From assembly GCA_036971715.1 (NCBI GenBank), contig JAVHJL010000006.1:1612001-1676000 (forward strand): a DNA stretch of 64,000 nucleotides, written 5' to 3'. Source of the stretch: Arthrobotrys musiformis. Its lineage: Eukaryota; Ascomycota; Orbiliomycetes; Orbiliales; Orbiliaceae. The position numbers were made by a program, and so were the translations under genes. The notes beneath the pieces are model-generated. The model had not been told where the DNA came from. It saw only the letters and a program-made list of their open reading frames with translations, and searched no databases. Shown here in pieces: positions 24,076-35,823 of this stretch; the stretch's first letter is position 1; the number at the start of each line of letters is the position of its first letter.

Positions 24076-24936
24076 TGCCACGGTCTTGATATGAAAGGTG
24101 GATTTGTCTAATCAACGAAGTTATAGGTAAATGTTTGAGTAGGTATGTGTGAATTCAGCGGGAAGTTAGCCAGGGAGCCAGCTGAGAGACTGAAGCTTTA
24201 AGATGTTCGAATTTTGGAGATTGGGATACCTAAACCTGCATGCTCGGGAGGGGCTCTATATATATATACTAACGGCCTAAGTTTATGCTGCCTTCCCTAG
24301 GCAAACTAAGTATCTACCTAACTTAAAGTCGCCGGTCGTACACAAACCTGTATCTCAGTCGATGGGCCACCCGCTACCCCGCGGGTCCGAAGGCTCATCT
24401 GTTTACGTCCAATCCATCGGAGAAGCTCAAGCTCTAATTAGGTAGCTAAACTAAGCTAAGTTAGTTCTGCTGAATACGAACCGTTTGGGACGCAGAAGCG
24501 ATGCCAGGCCCACAAGCGGGAAGCTGCCACCAATTGAATCCCGGACAGGCATTGATGCCCAGATCTTAACACCACCAACACGGCTTTCTGGGTCTCCCCG
24601 AATCCAACCCTACGAGGCGGGCCTGACTCGACTTTTCCTATAGAATCCTGTCAAAATTTCCGTATTGCTCCGTTGACGTATGGCTTACATTCAAGGATCG
24701 GTGAGATCGGGAAACGTAAATACTGTGATAGAGCTAGCACTAGGAGGGACAAGCGAGTCAAACCGATCATGCATGATATATTCATGACTTCTGTTTTGAA
24801 TACAAACTATCTAATCCAGAAGCCGATATATATATATAACTACCCTGGTAGTCTGGGTACGGGACAAATAACTACCTCGATATCCATAAACTAAAGTTGA
24901 CGGAACAGACCGCCTCTCGAAATCGAAGCCATAAGC
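24076..24936. other. Spacer upstream of NAT with TATA-like tract
   Basis: A TATATATATA tract at about 24257-24268, some 180 bp before the NAT start, is a plausible TATA box on the minus strand. CTAAGTTTA/CTAAGTTAG motifs recur at 24270-24470. No gene is seen. Confidence 0.45.
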
Positions 24937-27900
24937 TCAATCCGGTAAAGTTGCGAGCGTTGCTGAAGAGCTCGGCGACCCTGCTTCTGCAAACTCGATG
25001 AAGTCGGGCTCAGATACCATCTCATATTCTGGATACCCACCAGTCCTGCAGAAGTACCCGTCGGATGGGCTAGGTGTCGGCTGTGCCTCTAGATATGCAT
25101 CGTATGCTGTAAGTCCCATGGTCACGTAACGTGCTCCTATTCCCTGAACTTCACTTTTTTTATAGCCCGCCTTACAGCAAGTCATAGCGGAGTACCAGAT
25201 GCTTTGATTGTTCCACTGTGATGCTGTGAGATTTATCCTGTGGATCCATTCTACCGCCTCTCCTTCCAATAAAACTCTGGGATTGGGTAATGCGGTTGAA
25301 ATATTAGTTCCCATGATACCACCTCCTTCCCGTAGGCAGGATGGGATGAAATCCCCAGCGAGATCTAGGAGCTGGATACAAATGCTTGTGACAATGTAGC
25401 TGACATCAATATCTCTAGCTGTAGTTTCAAACTGCAGCAGTCCGTTCACGAGAGACAAGAGGGCGTTTGGCGTGATCTCTGTTCCAAACCCCCGGGCTAC
25501 CAAAAGGTCGAATTTTTCCGGCAGGTCTTTTGCTCTTCTCAGATATCGTTCAAGCTTTCCTTTCATAAATGGGTCGCCTTCCCTGCGTATTTGGCCACCG
25601 GGATCGATTGTTTGAGAAAGCTCGACCTGCAGTCTTTCTATTGGGCGAGAAAAAATTGGTATTTGGGTATTTGGACTTGCAAAGTGTCCGAAAGAGTAAA
25701 GGTTTTCTTCGGAGGCCAGAAGGTCAAATTCTTCCTAGATGAAAACCTCTTGGGTTAGTGAGGGTTGGCGGTTTATAATAGACGATTAAGCATCAAGCTT
25801 ACGTAGGTGAAGTAGAACAAACTAAATGCTAGATGATACATTATATCAAACCCAGCATTAGCTAATACGCGGACCGTCGCGATACGGTCTTCCATAACCT
25901 TGCGAGAACCTTCGACGCTCCTCCAGGTGTTGACCAGAAATGCATAATTCAGGCTTAACGAAAAATGTCAAAGGTTACATTAGATAGATGTCTAGTATTA
26001 CTACTACGAGCTATGGAAGGATCACTTACTGTACCCCTTGGTCATCCTCACTGCTTACATCAAGGCCGTTCTCGAGAAGAAATTCTACCATCTTGCTCTT
26101 TCCTAGATACTGACCCTCCAGAGCATACTAGCAAAGATGTAATTAGAAAACTTTTTGGGGATTGATGCTTTTATATGTGTGCCATTTATATTTAAGCCTT
26201 ACCCATAAAGCCGTGCGGCCAGTGTGAGAACAAGTATAGATGTTCCACGTCCCATTACTAAGATTCTCCTGGACCTCTTCCATGCGACCGTTCCGAACTG
26301 CAACTAACAAATTCTCACTTCGCGGAGTCGTCAGGCCCGGGACAGGACTCCCTTCGTCAACTTCAATACCTTCCATGATTTCCGGTGATATTTCGTGCAG
26401 CCAAGAGCCCTCGCGGTTTCTCGGACCTCCTGGGCCCGTAAATTCTTCAGGGTAAGCATAAATCCCTTTTGCATGAGCATCATATTCGACCCGTTGATAA
26501 ACACGGATATTAATAAGGATTGGAGGTGTGAACGGCATGCCTCGTAGCTGAACTATGGTTATATCGAGCCTTTTTGCTGGAACTGACTTCGACGTATCAG
26601 TATTTATACCTATAAAGGGTCTGTCACCCCCCTCTTCTTCTGGACTCAGGCCGTTATGATTTTTATTTCTCTCTGTGGACTTTAGTTGATACCGAATGAT
26701 CATTTCTGTTATCTTGCCCATCCGTTTCTGAGAGTCTTTAACATGAGAATTCCGTAACCTGACGAGAAGACAATAATTTCGAGGGTATTGAGTGGTCTCC
26801 GCCCCAGAATTTCCAGATGGTTCTCTTGCCAAACCTATATCCGTCGTCTCGGTCCTTCTATTGATATAGGCGTACTTTCTCCGAATCATCCCAAAGAGGA
26901 CGCCTAACGTCGGAAGCTTTTCTGGTTGTATAGTTTCGACGTCCTCCAAATGCAATTTTCCCGTGAGGTCCTCTAAGTAGAAACGTTGGTTGTTGGTTTC
27001 TTCTTGCTGCTTAAAGGACGTCTGAAACCCGGATTCTTTTTCTAGAAAGCTCCCCAGCGCGGCTAAGAAGGTAGAAACATCGTATTCATAGGACCCGAGA
27101 TCAGAACTCAGATATATGTTTCCTTGACCACGATCCTCAACAGCAGCCAACAGCAATAAGGCCCTCTGATAAAGCCATTCAGAGATCTTTCCGCGTGAAC
27201 CATCATCATGTACCAAGTTCAAACTCATCAGTAGGGCTTCATTTGTTAAGTCTTTGAGACTCAAAGCTTGCGCTTGCCTAAAAACTCGATCGGAAGTTAA
27301 TAACATGCACAGCCTCGGATTTTTTTGTGTAATAGTGTGGGTTGTATTTCCATATCCTCGTACCCTGTTCCTGGTAGGATATTTCCGACGGACGTGGAAT
27401 CTATATCCAACGGGATTTCTAGTGCTCCAGCCTTGGCCACAGAGCTCAGAGGTATTTCCAAAGACGAGTTCCCGCGGGGAGTACCATGGATATCTTCGAT
27501 CGTGTCCAAGTTGAAGTCTTTTCTTCCTTGATTTGGTTTCTGTCTTTTATGCCTCTCGGACCCGGAATCAAAGGTATAAACTAACGCTTTCCTCCGTTGC
27601 GGATTGCTGCCCGTTAATTCGGCCTCTATAACCCGATTATCCAGGTGCATAGGGGTATTCCCAGACGTCGATTCGCCGGTGATCTCAGATTGGGCGGTAT
27701 TCGCGCTTTGTGAAGACGTCTTTGTCTTTTCCTGGTAGTTTCTAATTTGGTCATACCTGGAACAAGAGAAATCAGAATCAGGATTCGCAGCAATCATCAT
27801 ATTTTAACGTATTTCCAATTTTTAAAAATGCTTCGAAAACACATTGAAGTACAAAATCTTAGGGAAGGCTGAATAAATGTTGGGGGCGTGCCCGAGATCC

Positions 27901-28142
27901 ACCAGCGAGTTCTAATGTAGCAATCGAGTGAACGCATACGTAAAGCGTTTCCCATCCTTCAAGACTTCTGGCCGGCTATTTAACCAATCGACCAGTGTCT
28001 GGCGACTCCCAAGCGCCCGGGAGTTAATCTCTGAGGTGTAAGTTTTAAGAATATCCTTTTGATCATTGGTAAGCTTTGGCGTTTTGTACCGCCTTGGGAG
28101 ACGTTGAGTCTCTGGATTGAAAGGGATAATAGGCAAAGACAT
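24937..28142 (-). CDS. Orphan protein: homeodomain-like N-terminus plus ankyrin-like repeats
   Basis: Six exons by my reading: 28142-27940, 27756-27364, 27313-26203, 26127-26030, 25953-25803, 25734-24937; 917 aa. Phases agree at all five junctions. Residues about 15-80 (from PRRYKTPKLTNDQKDILKTY to FTYDQIRNYQEKTK) look like a homeodomain-type helix-turn-helix with an enlarged loop. A polar linker with RRKALVYTF and KRQKPNQGRK follows, then a helical central region. Ankyrin-like units come next (NLLVAVRNGRMEEVQENL ... HTGRTALWYAL ... KMVEFLLENGLDV). The C-terminal 270 residues are unrecognised. The 50-nt third intron (27363-27314) uses a weak CCGAG acceptor; if it is wrong, the gene is split or frameshifted there. 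Function unknown; a DNA- or protein-binding regulator is inferred. Confidence 0.75.
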
Positions 28143-29722
28143 CCTATTCTAGAGCTTGAAAGCTATAGAGATTTAGAGGTGGGCACAAGGTATCAGAAGG
28201 TGGAGACACAAAGTGAGGAAAGACCTTGATTATAAGGGAAAGTATATACCTAGATACTCAAGCAAAAAAGTCGTTGAGAATACAATGTTACAACGATTGG
28301 TGCGTAGGCACCAGCTTCGGGACTACGTGTGCACTGTCAATTTTACCCCGTGAACGAAATGCTTCCACGGCTCTCGGTTCAGTTCGATTCGTATTTGACG
28401 AGGCTGTAATAACTCAAGACAACAGCGTACCGCATGCAGCATGCGCATGCAGTAATCTAGGAAGCACATATTACAAGGGTTTAGTTCCAACTCGCCATCC
28501 ATCGTGTATCAACCATTGTATTCCCACCAGTGGCCAGTTGATAGAGAACTATCCCTGACGCCTGCACGGCCAAGCCAGGATATACTTATATCGATAGATG
28601 GCCAATACACCGTGTAGGCGGAGGGCGGTGCTGCGCAGGAGACAACTGTGTATGTAGGATCTATCAATCGGCTACGAAAGGCATATGCGGATGCGCATGC
28701 ACGGAGCCATCTGCTATGGAGACTCATGTATTTCAAGGCGCATACAATTCGGAGTCCGGAATGTCTGGGTAGTTGGTGGCGAAACCAACGACCAGGTCGA
28801 AAAACGGCGGCCTCGCGCCCTCGCTGTACGCCCAGGACGCCCAGACGCATTTATAGCCAACCACACGGCTCGAAGCGCCTACCACGTAGTACAAAGAGGC
28901 ACCGCGAGATAGTATTACTGCTGCAGTCATTGCTCGATTACAAATACAAGAAGGAAAGTATCCCAGAAGGCAGGTTGGCATTCCCAAAGCGGATTCCCAA
29001 GGCCTTAAGGAGGATTCCCAGACTTAAATTGACTGGGAAATCCCAAAGAGGTAGCGAATAATACGTAATGGGCCACAGGAGCCCGTGAAATCCCGATAGG
29101 CTTAGAGCTCATCGAGTGCGTCGACTCGCCCATATCTAATTTTAAGGTCCGGCGGTGTAATATCGCACATCGGGGTTCCCCAAAACGGGTTGCAGCTGGA
29201 GAACTCTTTCCTACGAGGCTCTGAATAAAACCGCACATGCCCATGATAGTACCCCATATATCGCCGTTCACACTCTATATCATTAAAATCTGGCTCTGGT
29301 GGCCTAGTCTCCGGTGGCCATGGTATGCCACTGACTCGATCCGGTCTGGCCAATTCTAGACTGCAGACGTTACCTTAGTCTTATCCCCGTCTGGCCAACA
29401 AGATATGAATGGCTTATCAAAACATTTCTCGAAGGCTGATTTTATCAAACTCGAAAACCATGACACATATGTACCCAAGTTTCGGGGACAGGTGGGTCGT
29501 TTATTTTCTATGTCGCTATTATATTAGTGCGTCGGTACCTAGCTAACCCGGCTATAAATTCCTCTTCACCCCATCTACTCCGTTCTATCGATTCACTTAC
29601 GATAATATATATATACAAATCCCCGTTCTCAAAGATTCAATCATGCATCACATATATTATAATATATTTTATTTTTAATTAACCTGCTATCGATAATAAT
29701 TATACACCCAAGGTTCTCAAAT
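28143..29722. other. Spacer with GCATGC palindromes
   Basis: About 1.6 kb. GCATGC occurs three times within 28432-28450. Frames are short and start at non-ATG codons. No supported gene; the AT-rich right end (29600-29700) should be the promoter of the membrane protein. Confidence 0.45.
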
Positions 29723-31420
29723 ATGTTCATGAGAATCTTTCGCCTCTCACGAAAAGCCTCTAGTCTGGTAGAGTTCCCCCCAAATATAGCCTATTTGGCT
29801 CAAGGCTATCGACCCCCTACTGGTGTGCCCCGATGGTGGGTCCCGTACATCAAAATCACAGATACTACCAGATACAAAACGGCCGTGCTCCGGATGAGCC
29901 TAAGTATTGGTTTGCCATGCATTTTCTCTTATGCCTGTATGGTCACCCTTATCACAGGACTGCTGTACCCTCGCTTCGTTGCCTTCTTTGAGCTGGCATG
30001 GCTTGCATTCACGACAATGTACCTCTCGATTTGGACAGGCCTGTTTCTCGACGCTACGGACGGAGAGTATCTTTGGGTGGTAAAATGGTCACTGCTAAAC
30101 GGACAGTCACGATCATTTACTCTGAAAGAAATCCGACGTATACTCGATGGCGACGGGGGGCTACAGGCTTTTAAAAACCTTTTCACGGGCCCGTGGCGTG
30201 CTAGATTCCTTTCTCTCTATGTCGTATTTGTTCGAATTGGGCCTCGACTTGGCCTCGCTTTCCTGGCGTCCGCCTATGAGATATTTGTGGGTCCATATGG
30301 ACTAGCCTACGAGCGGGGGTTTAGCTGGGGCTACCTTATTGGCGGCTTTGTACTCCTCATAGGGATCCAGTCAGTGGTCATTCTTACTTCGGTTCTATGT
30401 ATTAGAGCCGGTTATATCATTCCGCCGAATACTGCACTCGGCATTTCTATGGCACTGCGACCTTGCATCCGACCTCTTGGAGATTCTGGAGGAAACGCCG
30501 ACGCATCTAGTATCATCGAGGCACTAGAGGAAGAGAACCCCGCAAGATATTCATTAGGGGTTGTCACTATTCAAGACGTGCCCGTCGCCCAATTCAACTT
30601 GCACGCATTTCATCAGGATCCGGTCCCTACTAGCGAAAAACTACAAAAGCTTCAGAAAACCACAAAGTTATCCTACTCCTCAACCAATCTTGTAACCGGC
30701 CCGATGTTTTCGTGCATTTGCTCCCTTCTTCTTGTCACCGGGACCTACTTATTCATGAAACGTGCCGACATTTCCGGTAGTGGGGATCTTGGCCGGTACC
30801 TCGGGGTCAACGGGCTCGGGACGCTAAACAACAAGTTTAGCCTTGCTATTTTACTCCAATTTTGTTCATTGTTTATTGGAGCCTTCACCGACGAGATAAT
30901 CCACATCATTCGGTGGTCTTGTATGGGCAATAGTAAGAATGACATCAAGTATATCTCGACTTTGCTATCCGGGAAGAACTTGTGGAACCACTGGAACTTG
31001 CGTCATTTTCATATTGGCCCCTACAGGGGGCTTTCTAGTGCAATTATTTGTGGATTTCTGACAAGGTCCTTAATTTCATTAGCTGGATGTGCTGCATTAT
31101 TAAACTTTTACGATGTCATTGGGGGCGAGGTAACGGCTGATTGGAAAACAATTGGGACTTCGGCAATCTGGATATCTTTTGGAATCGTAGTGGCAGTTTG
31201 GATATTTGCCGCAGGGGGCCTAGCCTGTGGAATGTTGATACCGAAAGAGAATTCGCTATCAAAGGCACATGCTTTCCGCCGGGTCGTGGAAGAGATAGAA
31301 AGGACAGGTTCTACAGGGTCTATTGTTATGTATGGAAGGGTGGCCTCAGCACCTACGGGGCAACTCGCGACAGCTGTTTCTAGCAATGCTGAACATTTTG
31401 TGCCCGGGACATATCTTTGA
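29723..31420 (+). CDS. Orphan polytopic membrane protein
   Basis: A single-exon 565-aa frame from ATG to stop. I do not recognise the family. By eye there are about eight hydrophobic segments, near residues 55-80, 85-108, 160-185, 205-230, 325-345, 370-390, 430-455 and 475-500. Between TM4 and TM5 lies a hydrophilic domain of about 95 residues with an acidic IIEALEEENPARYS stretch. The N-terminal 50 residues contain YRPPTGVPRWWVPYIKI, and the C-terminus has VVEEIERTG. There is no cleavable signal peptide, transporter signature or repeat. The uninterrupted frame contrasts with the intron-rich genes to its right. A membrane protein of unknown function. Confidence 0.75.
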   Translation: MFMRIFRLSRKASSLVEFPPNIAYLAQGYRPPTGVPRWWVPYIKITDTTRYKTAVLRMSLSIGLPCIFSYACMVTLITGLLYPRFVAFFELAWLAFTTMYLSIWTGLFLDATDGEYLWVVKWSLLNGQSRSFTLKEIRRILDGDGGLQAFKNLFTGPWRARFLSLYVVFVRIGPRLGLAFLASAYEIFVGPYGLAYERGFSWGYLIGGFVLLIGIQSVVILTSVLCIRAGYIIPPNTALGISMALRPCIRPLGDSGGNADASSIIEALEEENPARYSLGVVTIQDVPVAQFNLHAFHQDPVPTSEKLQKLQKTTKLSYSSTNLVTGPMFSCICSLLLVTGTYLFMKRADISGSGDLGRYLGVNGLGTLNNKFSLAILLQFCSLFIGAFTDEIIHIIRWSCMGNSKNDIKYISTLLSGKNLWNHWNLRHFHIGPYRGLSSAIICGFLTRSLISLAGCAALLNFYDVIGGEVTADWKTIGTSAIWISFGIVVAVWIFAAGGLACGMLIPKENSLSKAHAFRRVVEEIERTGSTGSIVMYGRVASAPTGQLATAVSSNAEHFVPGTYL

Positions 31421-32451
31421 TCTCGAAACTTTCTAACATTGAGTCAAAGGGGCGTCTTAGTGATTTCTGTATATTGGCTTGCCTTGACACCTGTTATTAT
31501 TTTCTTTTTCCCTTAAATTACTCATCAGATGCCCACAAACTTTACAGGATAATACAAATACTTATGCTACCAGTTTGAGAATGTATAATTCATATATGTT
31601 TAAAGCGCAACGACTCAGTTAGCTGTCCATAATTTTGACCGGCGACGCATTACTGTCTCAGATGTTACCAGCTAAAGATGTTGTATTTTTCGCGTTGTCG
31701 GTGCGACCTCGACTTGACGGCTCGGGGTTGCCTTCCAAAGTGGGGAAGTCGATGGTCGGCGTGGCCGAAGAGGCTGGGGTAGCTTGCATGAAACAGAGAA
31801 GCAAGGATGGCAGATCTTTGATGTCGACATCAAGATGCTCCGATGAATAAACTCGCAAACCTCAAGCCATTTGCGAACGTGGCGCCGGCTTACCAGTATA
31901 ATCGAAGACGCATGGCAAGTTGACAGTACGAGCGATCATGCAAATATCTAGATTTAATTTTGGCAGCTATTGATCAATCGATATATCAACATCATGGCCG
32001 ACTCGTAGTATGAACCCCCCCAAAAATCAAATCTTCGTAACTAAAATCCGGGGTAGCTAAGCTTGGTAGCTCACCGTTTCGAACCTTACTAGATCGACCA
32101 GCCCGGCTTAAAATGCTACACTAACGGGCCCGCGTACGGCTGGACCGCGTCTGATCAAGGTCCAATTCCATGGCACAAGCAAGCCTATCTAAATCACAAT
32201 CTTCGCATTCGAGCACCGAGCAAATCGGCTTACATTCCACATTCTTCGGCTGATCAGATGCGAGGCTATCGGCTCTGTCGGAAACCATACTTTTATAACT
32301 GGAAGGCTTCCTAAATCGCATTTTACTCGACCTTGTTTCCTTTTTTATATAGCAGCGCCGACTTCTGCTTTTGACTCTAGCACCACTTCATGACATTTTC
32401 GATCAGTCCCACTCTCCGGAATAAATAGTTAATAAAAATAAGAACCTCAAA
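31421..32451. other. Spacer between membrane protein and epoxide-hydrolase-like gene
   Basis: About 1 kb. Two minus-strand frames (near 31658-31855 and 32121-32321) are open, but the left one lacks an ATG and no good splice pair joins them, so no gene is called. Confidence 0.4.
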
Positions 32452-33839
32452 ATGGCGACTCCAAACCGCTCGGTTCAGCCGATTCATCCCACTAACGATA
32501 GTAGGGTCAAGCATGCATATGCGGATGTAAATGGGCACAGGTTGCGTAAGTCCATCAACGCAAGAAATACCACAAACCAACTGTAACTTGGCTGACACTT
32601 TTGGTACCGTCTAGACTATGTGATTGGAGAACCGAAATCTGGAAGTCCACGAGGGACTGTCCTTTGTGTAAACAACCCCCCCCCCAGGATTTATGATACG
32701 GCGATACGTTATCAAATAACTAACCGCATATTCGTGGTATAGATTCATGGTTTCCCTGATATGTGGTGTAAGTCCTAGCTAAGCGCCAATTTCAAAAGCC
32801 CAAAGTTTCGAGCTAATGACAAGCATTTTATTCACAGACACATGGAGATACCAAATCCCAATCCTTCTAGACCTTAATCTGCGAGTTATAGCTCCAGACT
32901 GCCTAGGATATGGCGGAAGCGTAAGTTTCCTACCCAGAACCCGGGTACCGCCCTTTAATGTAATGAGAAAAGGCTGAAGGTTCACCCATTCCAGTCAGCT
33001 CCCAAACACCCCGAAACAATCTTCTGTCTCAAACCCAATGCCGACACTCTAGCCGCCCTTCTATCCCACCTAAACATCAATTCCGTCATCGTGCTCGCCC
33101 ACGACTGGGGTTCTATGATCGCCTGGCGCTTCTACAACTTCCACTCAAATCTAGTTTCTCACATAGTCTCCCTCTGCGTCCCCTATGACCCACCCCACCC
33201 GAACTCCCCCTATCTCGATCTTGAACAGGTCGTAAAGAGGCTTCCAAATTTCACTTACCAAATCGCACTGGCAGACCCGCAAACACTGGCGGATATGCAA
33301 AGTAAAGATCCCATTCGACGATTTTTGAAGGCTTTGTATAGAGGTGTCGGTGATGGGAGGGGGACTCTAGGCGGGAGTTTCAATGTGCGCAAGGATATTT
33401 TAAAAAGCGTGGGGGATATGCCGCGCGGGGGGATCATTAGCGAAGAAGATTTAGAGTGGTACGTCGAGCAGTTTTACAAGACGGGGATGCATGGTCCTTT
33501 GGCGTATTATAAAAACAGGAGAAAGAATTGGGAGGACGAGCAGGCGTGAGTATTCCCTACCTAAATTCAATTGGTATATGTGTACATTTGTTCTAAAATT
33601 GTGGGGTTCGTAGGCTACATGATCCAATTATCAAAGTCCCAGTGTTGTTTATTGGTGCAACAAGGGATGCGGCACTTCCGCCATCAATGGCTTTGGGGCA
33701 GAAGGAATTTATCCCAGATCTGACATCAAAGCAAGTGGAAGCAAGCCACTGGATGGTGTGGGAGCAGACCGATGAGGTCAATAGTGTTCTGAAGGACTGG
33801 ATTAACAACGTTGTTTTTGCGTCTAAGGCGAGACTGTAA
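32452..33839 (+). CDS. Epoxide-hydrolase-like alpha/beta hydrolase
   Basis: Six exons: 32452-32545, 32615-32667, 32743-32767, 32838-32920, 32995-33545, 33614-33839; 343 aa. The third exon is only 25 nt and encodes most of the oxyanion motif HGFPDMW (HGFP at 51-54). The nucleophile elbow is HDWGS with Asp122, the mark of epoxide hydrolases and dehalogenase-like enzymes rather than Ser esterases. LRVIAPDCLGYGGS precedes it. Near the C-terminus, GATRDAALPP supplies a candidate acid and EASHWMVWEQ the likely catalytic His. The MATPNRS start has no signal peptide, so it is probably soluble. All introns are GT-AG with consistent phase. It converges on the oxidoreductase gene with about 210 bp between stops. 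The substrate is unknown. Confidence 0.9.
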
Positions 33840-34049
33840 ACTATTCCGAGGTAACTACATATGTAGTCTCGAGATCTCGTAGTTAAAACTATTGAATGCA
33901 AGCAAAAGGAAACTTCGAAAGAGAAAACAACAGTTCTTCCCTCCCCAAACTTGTGAAAGGAGACAATACATTATAATTATTCGAATTAGTAAAACGGACG
34001 CAGTATCCGTGCCATCGAAAGGTAATAACCAAACTTCCTCAGCAAACAC

Positions 34050-35823
34050 TTAGAGATCCCGAGCTTCAATTTTGATTCCAGCATCTTCCAATCTTTTCAA
34101 GAAACCTTCTCCAAGGCAAGCTGACGTGAGAACTCCACCCCCCATAACGTGACCCAACCCTGTCTTCGCCGCCTTTCCTTTCTCCATATCTAATATATGA
34201 AGCGCAGCCTCCACAATGAATAACCCGGTCAATGCATACGCATCGCCGTCATTATACGTAAAACTGCCAAACACCTTCGAACCCTTCTTCTCCCCACCAT
34301 CCTTATCAATGACCCCAACGGCTCTCCAGTCCAAGTTCCCCTTCTTATTGATATCGAACTTTTGATCCGGTCCGAAACCCGGTTGGGTGATGACTTTTCG
34401 TGCAATCCATCTGAAGGGCTTAAGGAGCACTCCGATAGACAGAAGGCTAATAGTTATCCAAGTCAACAAACCCTCAAGTAGGGATTTTACACGTTTGTAT
34501 TCTGTGAACGAGAAATTATCGCCCCAGGACTTCTCTGGAGTATGTTGTTTTGTGAGACCCCAGGAACGCATTACGATTGCGCGATCAGGGGTGGCTTGGA
34601 TCCACGGTGTGAGCTTGCCGAGGGTTGGGTGGGTAAAAACAGGTAAGTGGGAGGGCGCAGAGTATGGACGCTGGATAGGTGAGAGAGCCAGGGGTTTCGA
34701 AGCACATGCCAGTTTGGAGAGGCTGTATGTTTCGATCGTGCTGAAGAACGTTTCCATAGTGCCGCCGGACGCAACACCACTAAATTTATTCAGAAACAAG
34801 CTTAATAAATGTCTGCGGAGGGTAGTTTTGATATTTTTGGAACCTTTTGACTTACTTGAGATTGTGGAGGGAGAAAGTAATATCTTTAGTTCCAGCATTG
34901 TATTTTTCACGGATGAAACTTCCTATCTTGGAGGCGACTAGATCCGCCGGCGCAGAATCAAAGGCGCATTGTGGGACAATCTACTCACGTTAGCATATAG
35001 GCCACTACGTACTAACTTTTAAGGGGAAATATATCTTACAAATGCGCCAGTCTGTCTCGCCGTCTCGTGGTATTTCTCAATCATTTCCAAGACCCAAGGG
35101 TACTCTCCCGTACCTTAAACATTCACCACGTTAGCGCAGCTAGCTCTCCCCAAATAGAGTATTCTAAACTTACAATCGACATAATGAGTTCCAGCTTCTG
35201 CGCATGCCTTAACTAGGTTCGATCCATATCGGCAGTACTATTTCATTCGATTATGCATTAGTACTTTTCTATCATAGTCAGATGGGGTTTTAGCTTGTGG
35301 GGGCTACTGACTGGTCCAACTGTGGTAACAACGACTTTACAAGAGCTAGCAAGTTTAATAGCAGATACTTCATCAAGCCCCGCCACAATAGTTTCTAAAA
35401 AAAATACCCACAAAATCATTAGCACTGATTCATAGACCGAAATGCAGATGTCCGAAAACCACGTTCTCATAACAAAGCCCTCGAAGTCGGAAGAGAGGAA
35501 AAATCGTGTTGTGGCTGCAAATTCCAACACGCCTTCAAGCTTTGTGCCACCCCGTCGGGCTACACAACAACCACCCCAGACCCAACATTGCAGCCACATG
35601 TCATATTTCTGTCTGGGGTTGGATATTACGTACCAGGCAGAGATCTGTCCGGGTAGTCTTTACGGATTTCCCGTAGTTTCGCAGTCAATTTGTCCTGCGA
35701 ACGCCCGGCAATGGCCCATTGGAGGTCGGCAGGTGCGTGTTTGCATATATATTGAGCTGCGATCCAGCCTGTGAAGCCAGTGGCGCCGAAGAGGATCAGA
35801 TCAAGCCGGCCGTCTTTAGGCAT
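34050..35823 (-). CDS. Saccharopine-dehydrogenase-like oxidoreductase
   Basis: Six exons: 35823-35634, 35394-35312, 35237-35174, 35113-35040, 34980-34856, 34779-34050; 421 aa. The N-terminal NAD(P)-binding fold shows LILFGATGFTGWIAAQYI (residues 9-26) and WAIAGRSQDKL. Reassembled exons give KVVVTTVGPY, AGTHYVDCTGEYPWVLEMIEKYH, then CAFDSAPADL and GVASGGTMETF, all typical of the SCCPDH/trans-acting enoyl reductase-like family. A hydrophobic stretch (LLTWITISLLSIGVLLKPF) may bind membrane or lipid. The first intron is 239 nt, long for this window; the other introns are about 55-80 nt. The start at MPKDGRLD is chosen because the fold begins immediately. Function in lysine synthesis is unlikely; lipid-droplet or lipid-modifying roles are known for some members. 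Confidence 0.9.

Noticed and set aside
28226..29353. Short frames on both strands (for example minus 29102-29353)
   Set aside because: The best one begins at a non-ATG codon, has no splice partner and no recognisable motif.
31658..32321. Possible two-exon minus-strand gene
   Set aside because: The left frame lacks an ATG and no convincing donor/acceptor pair keeps phase between the two.
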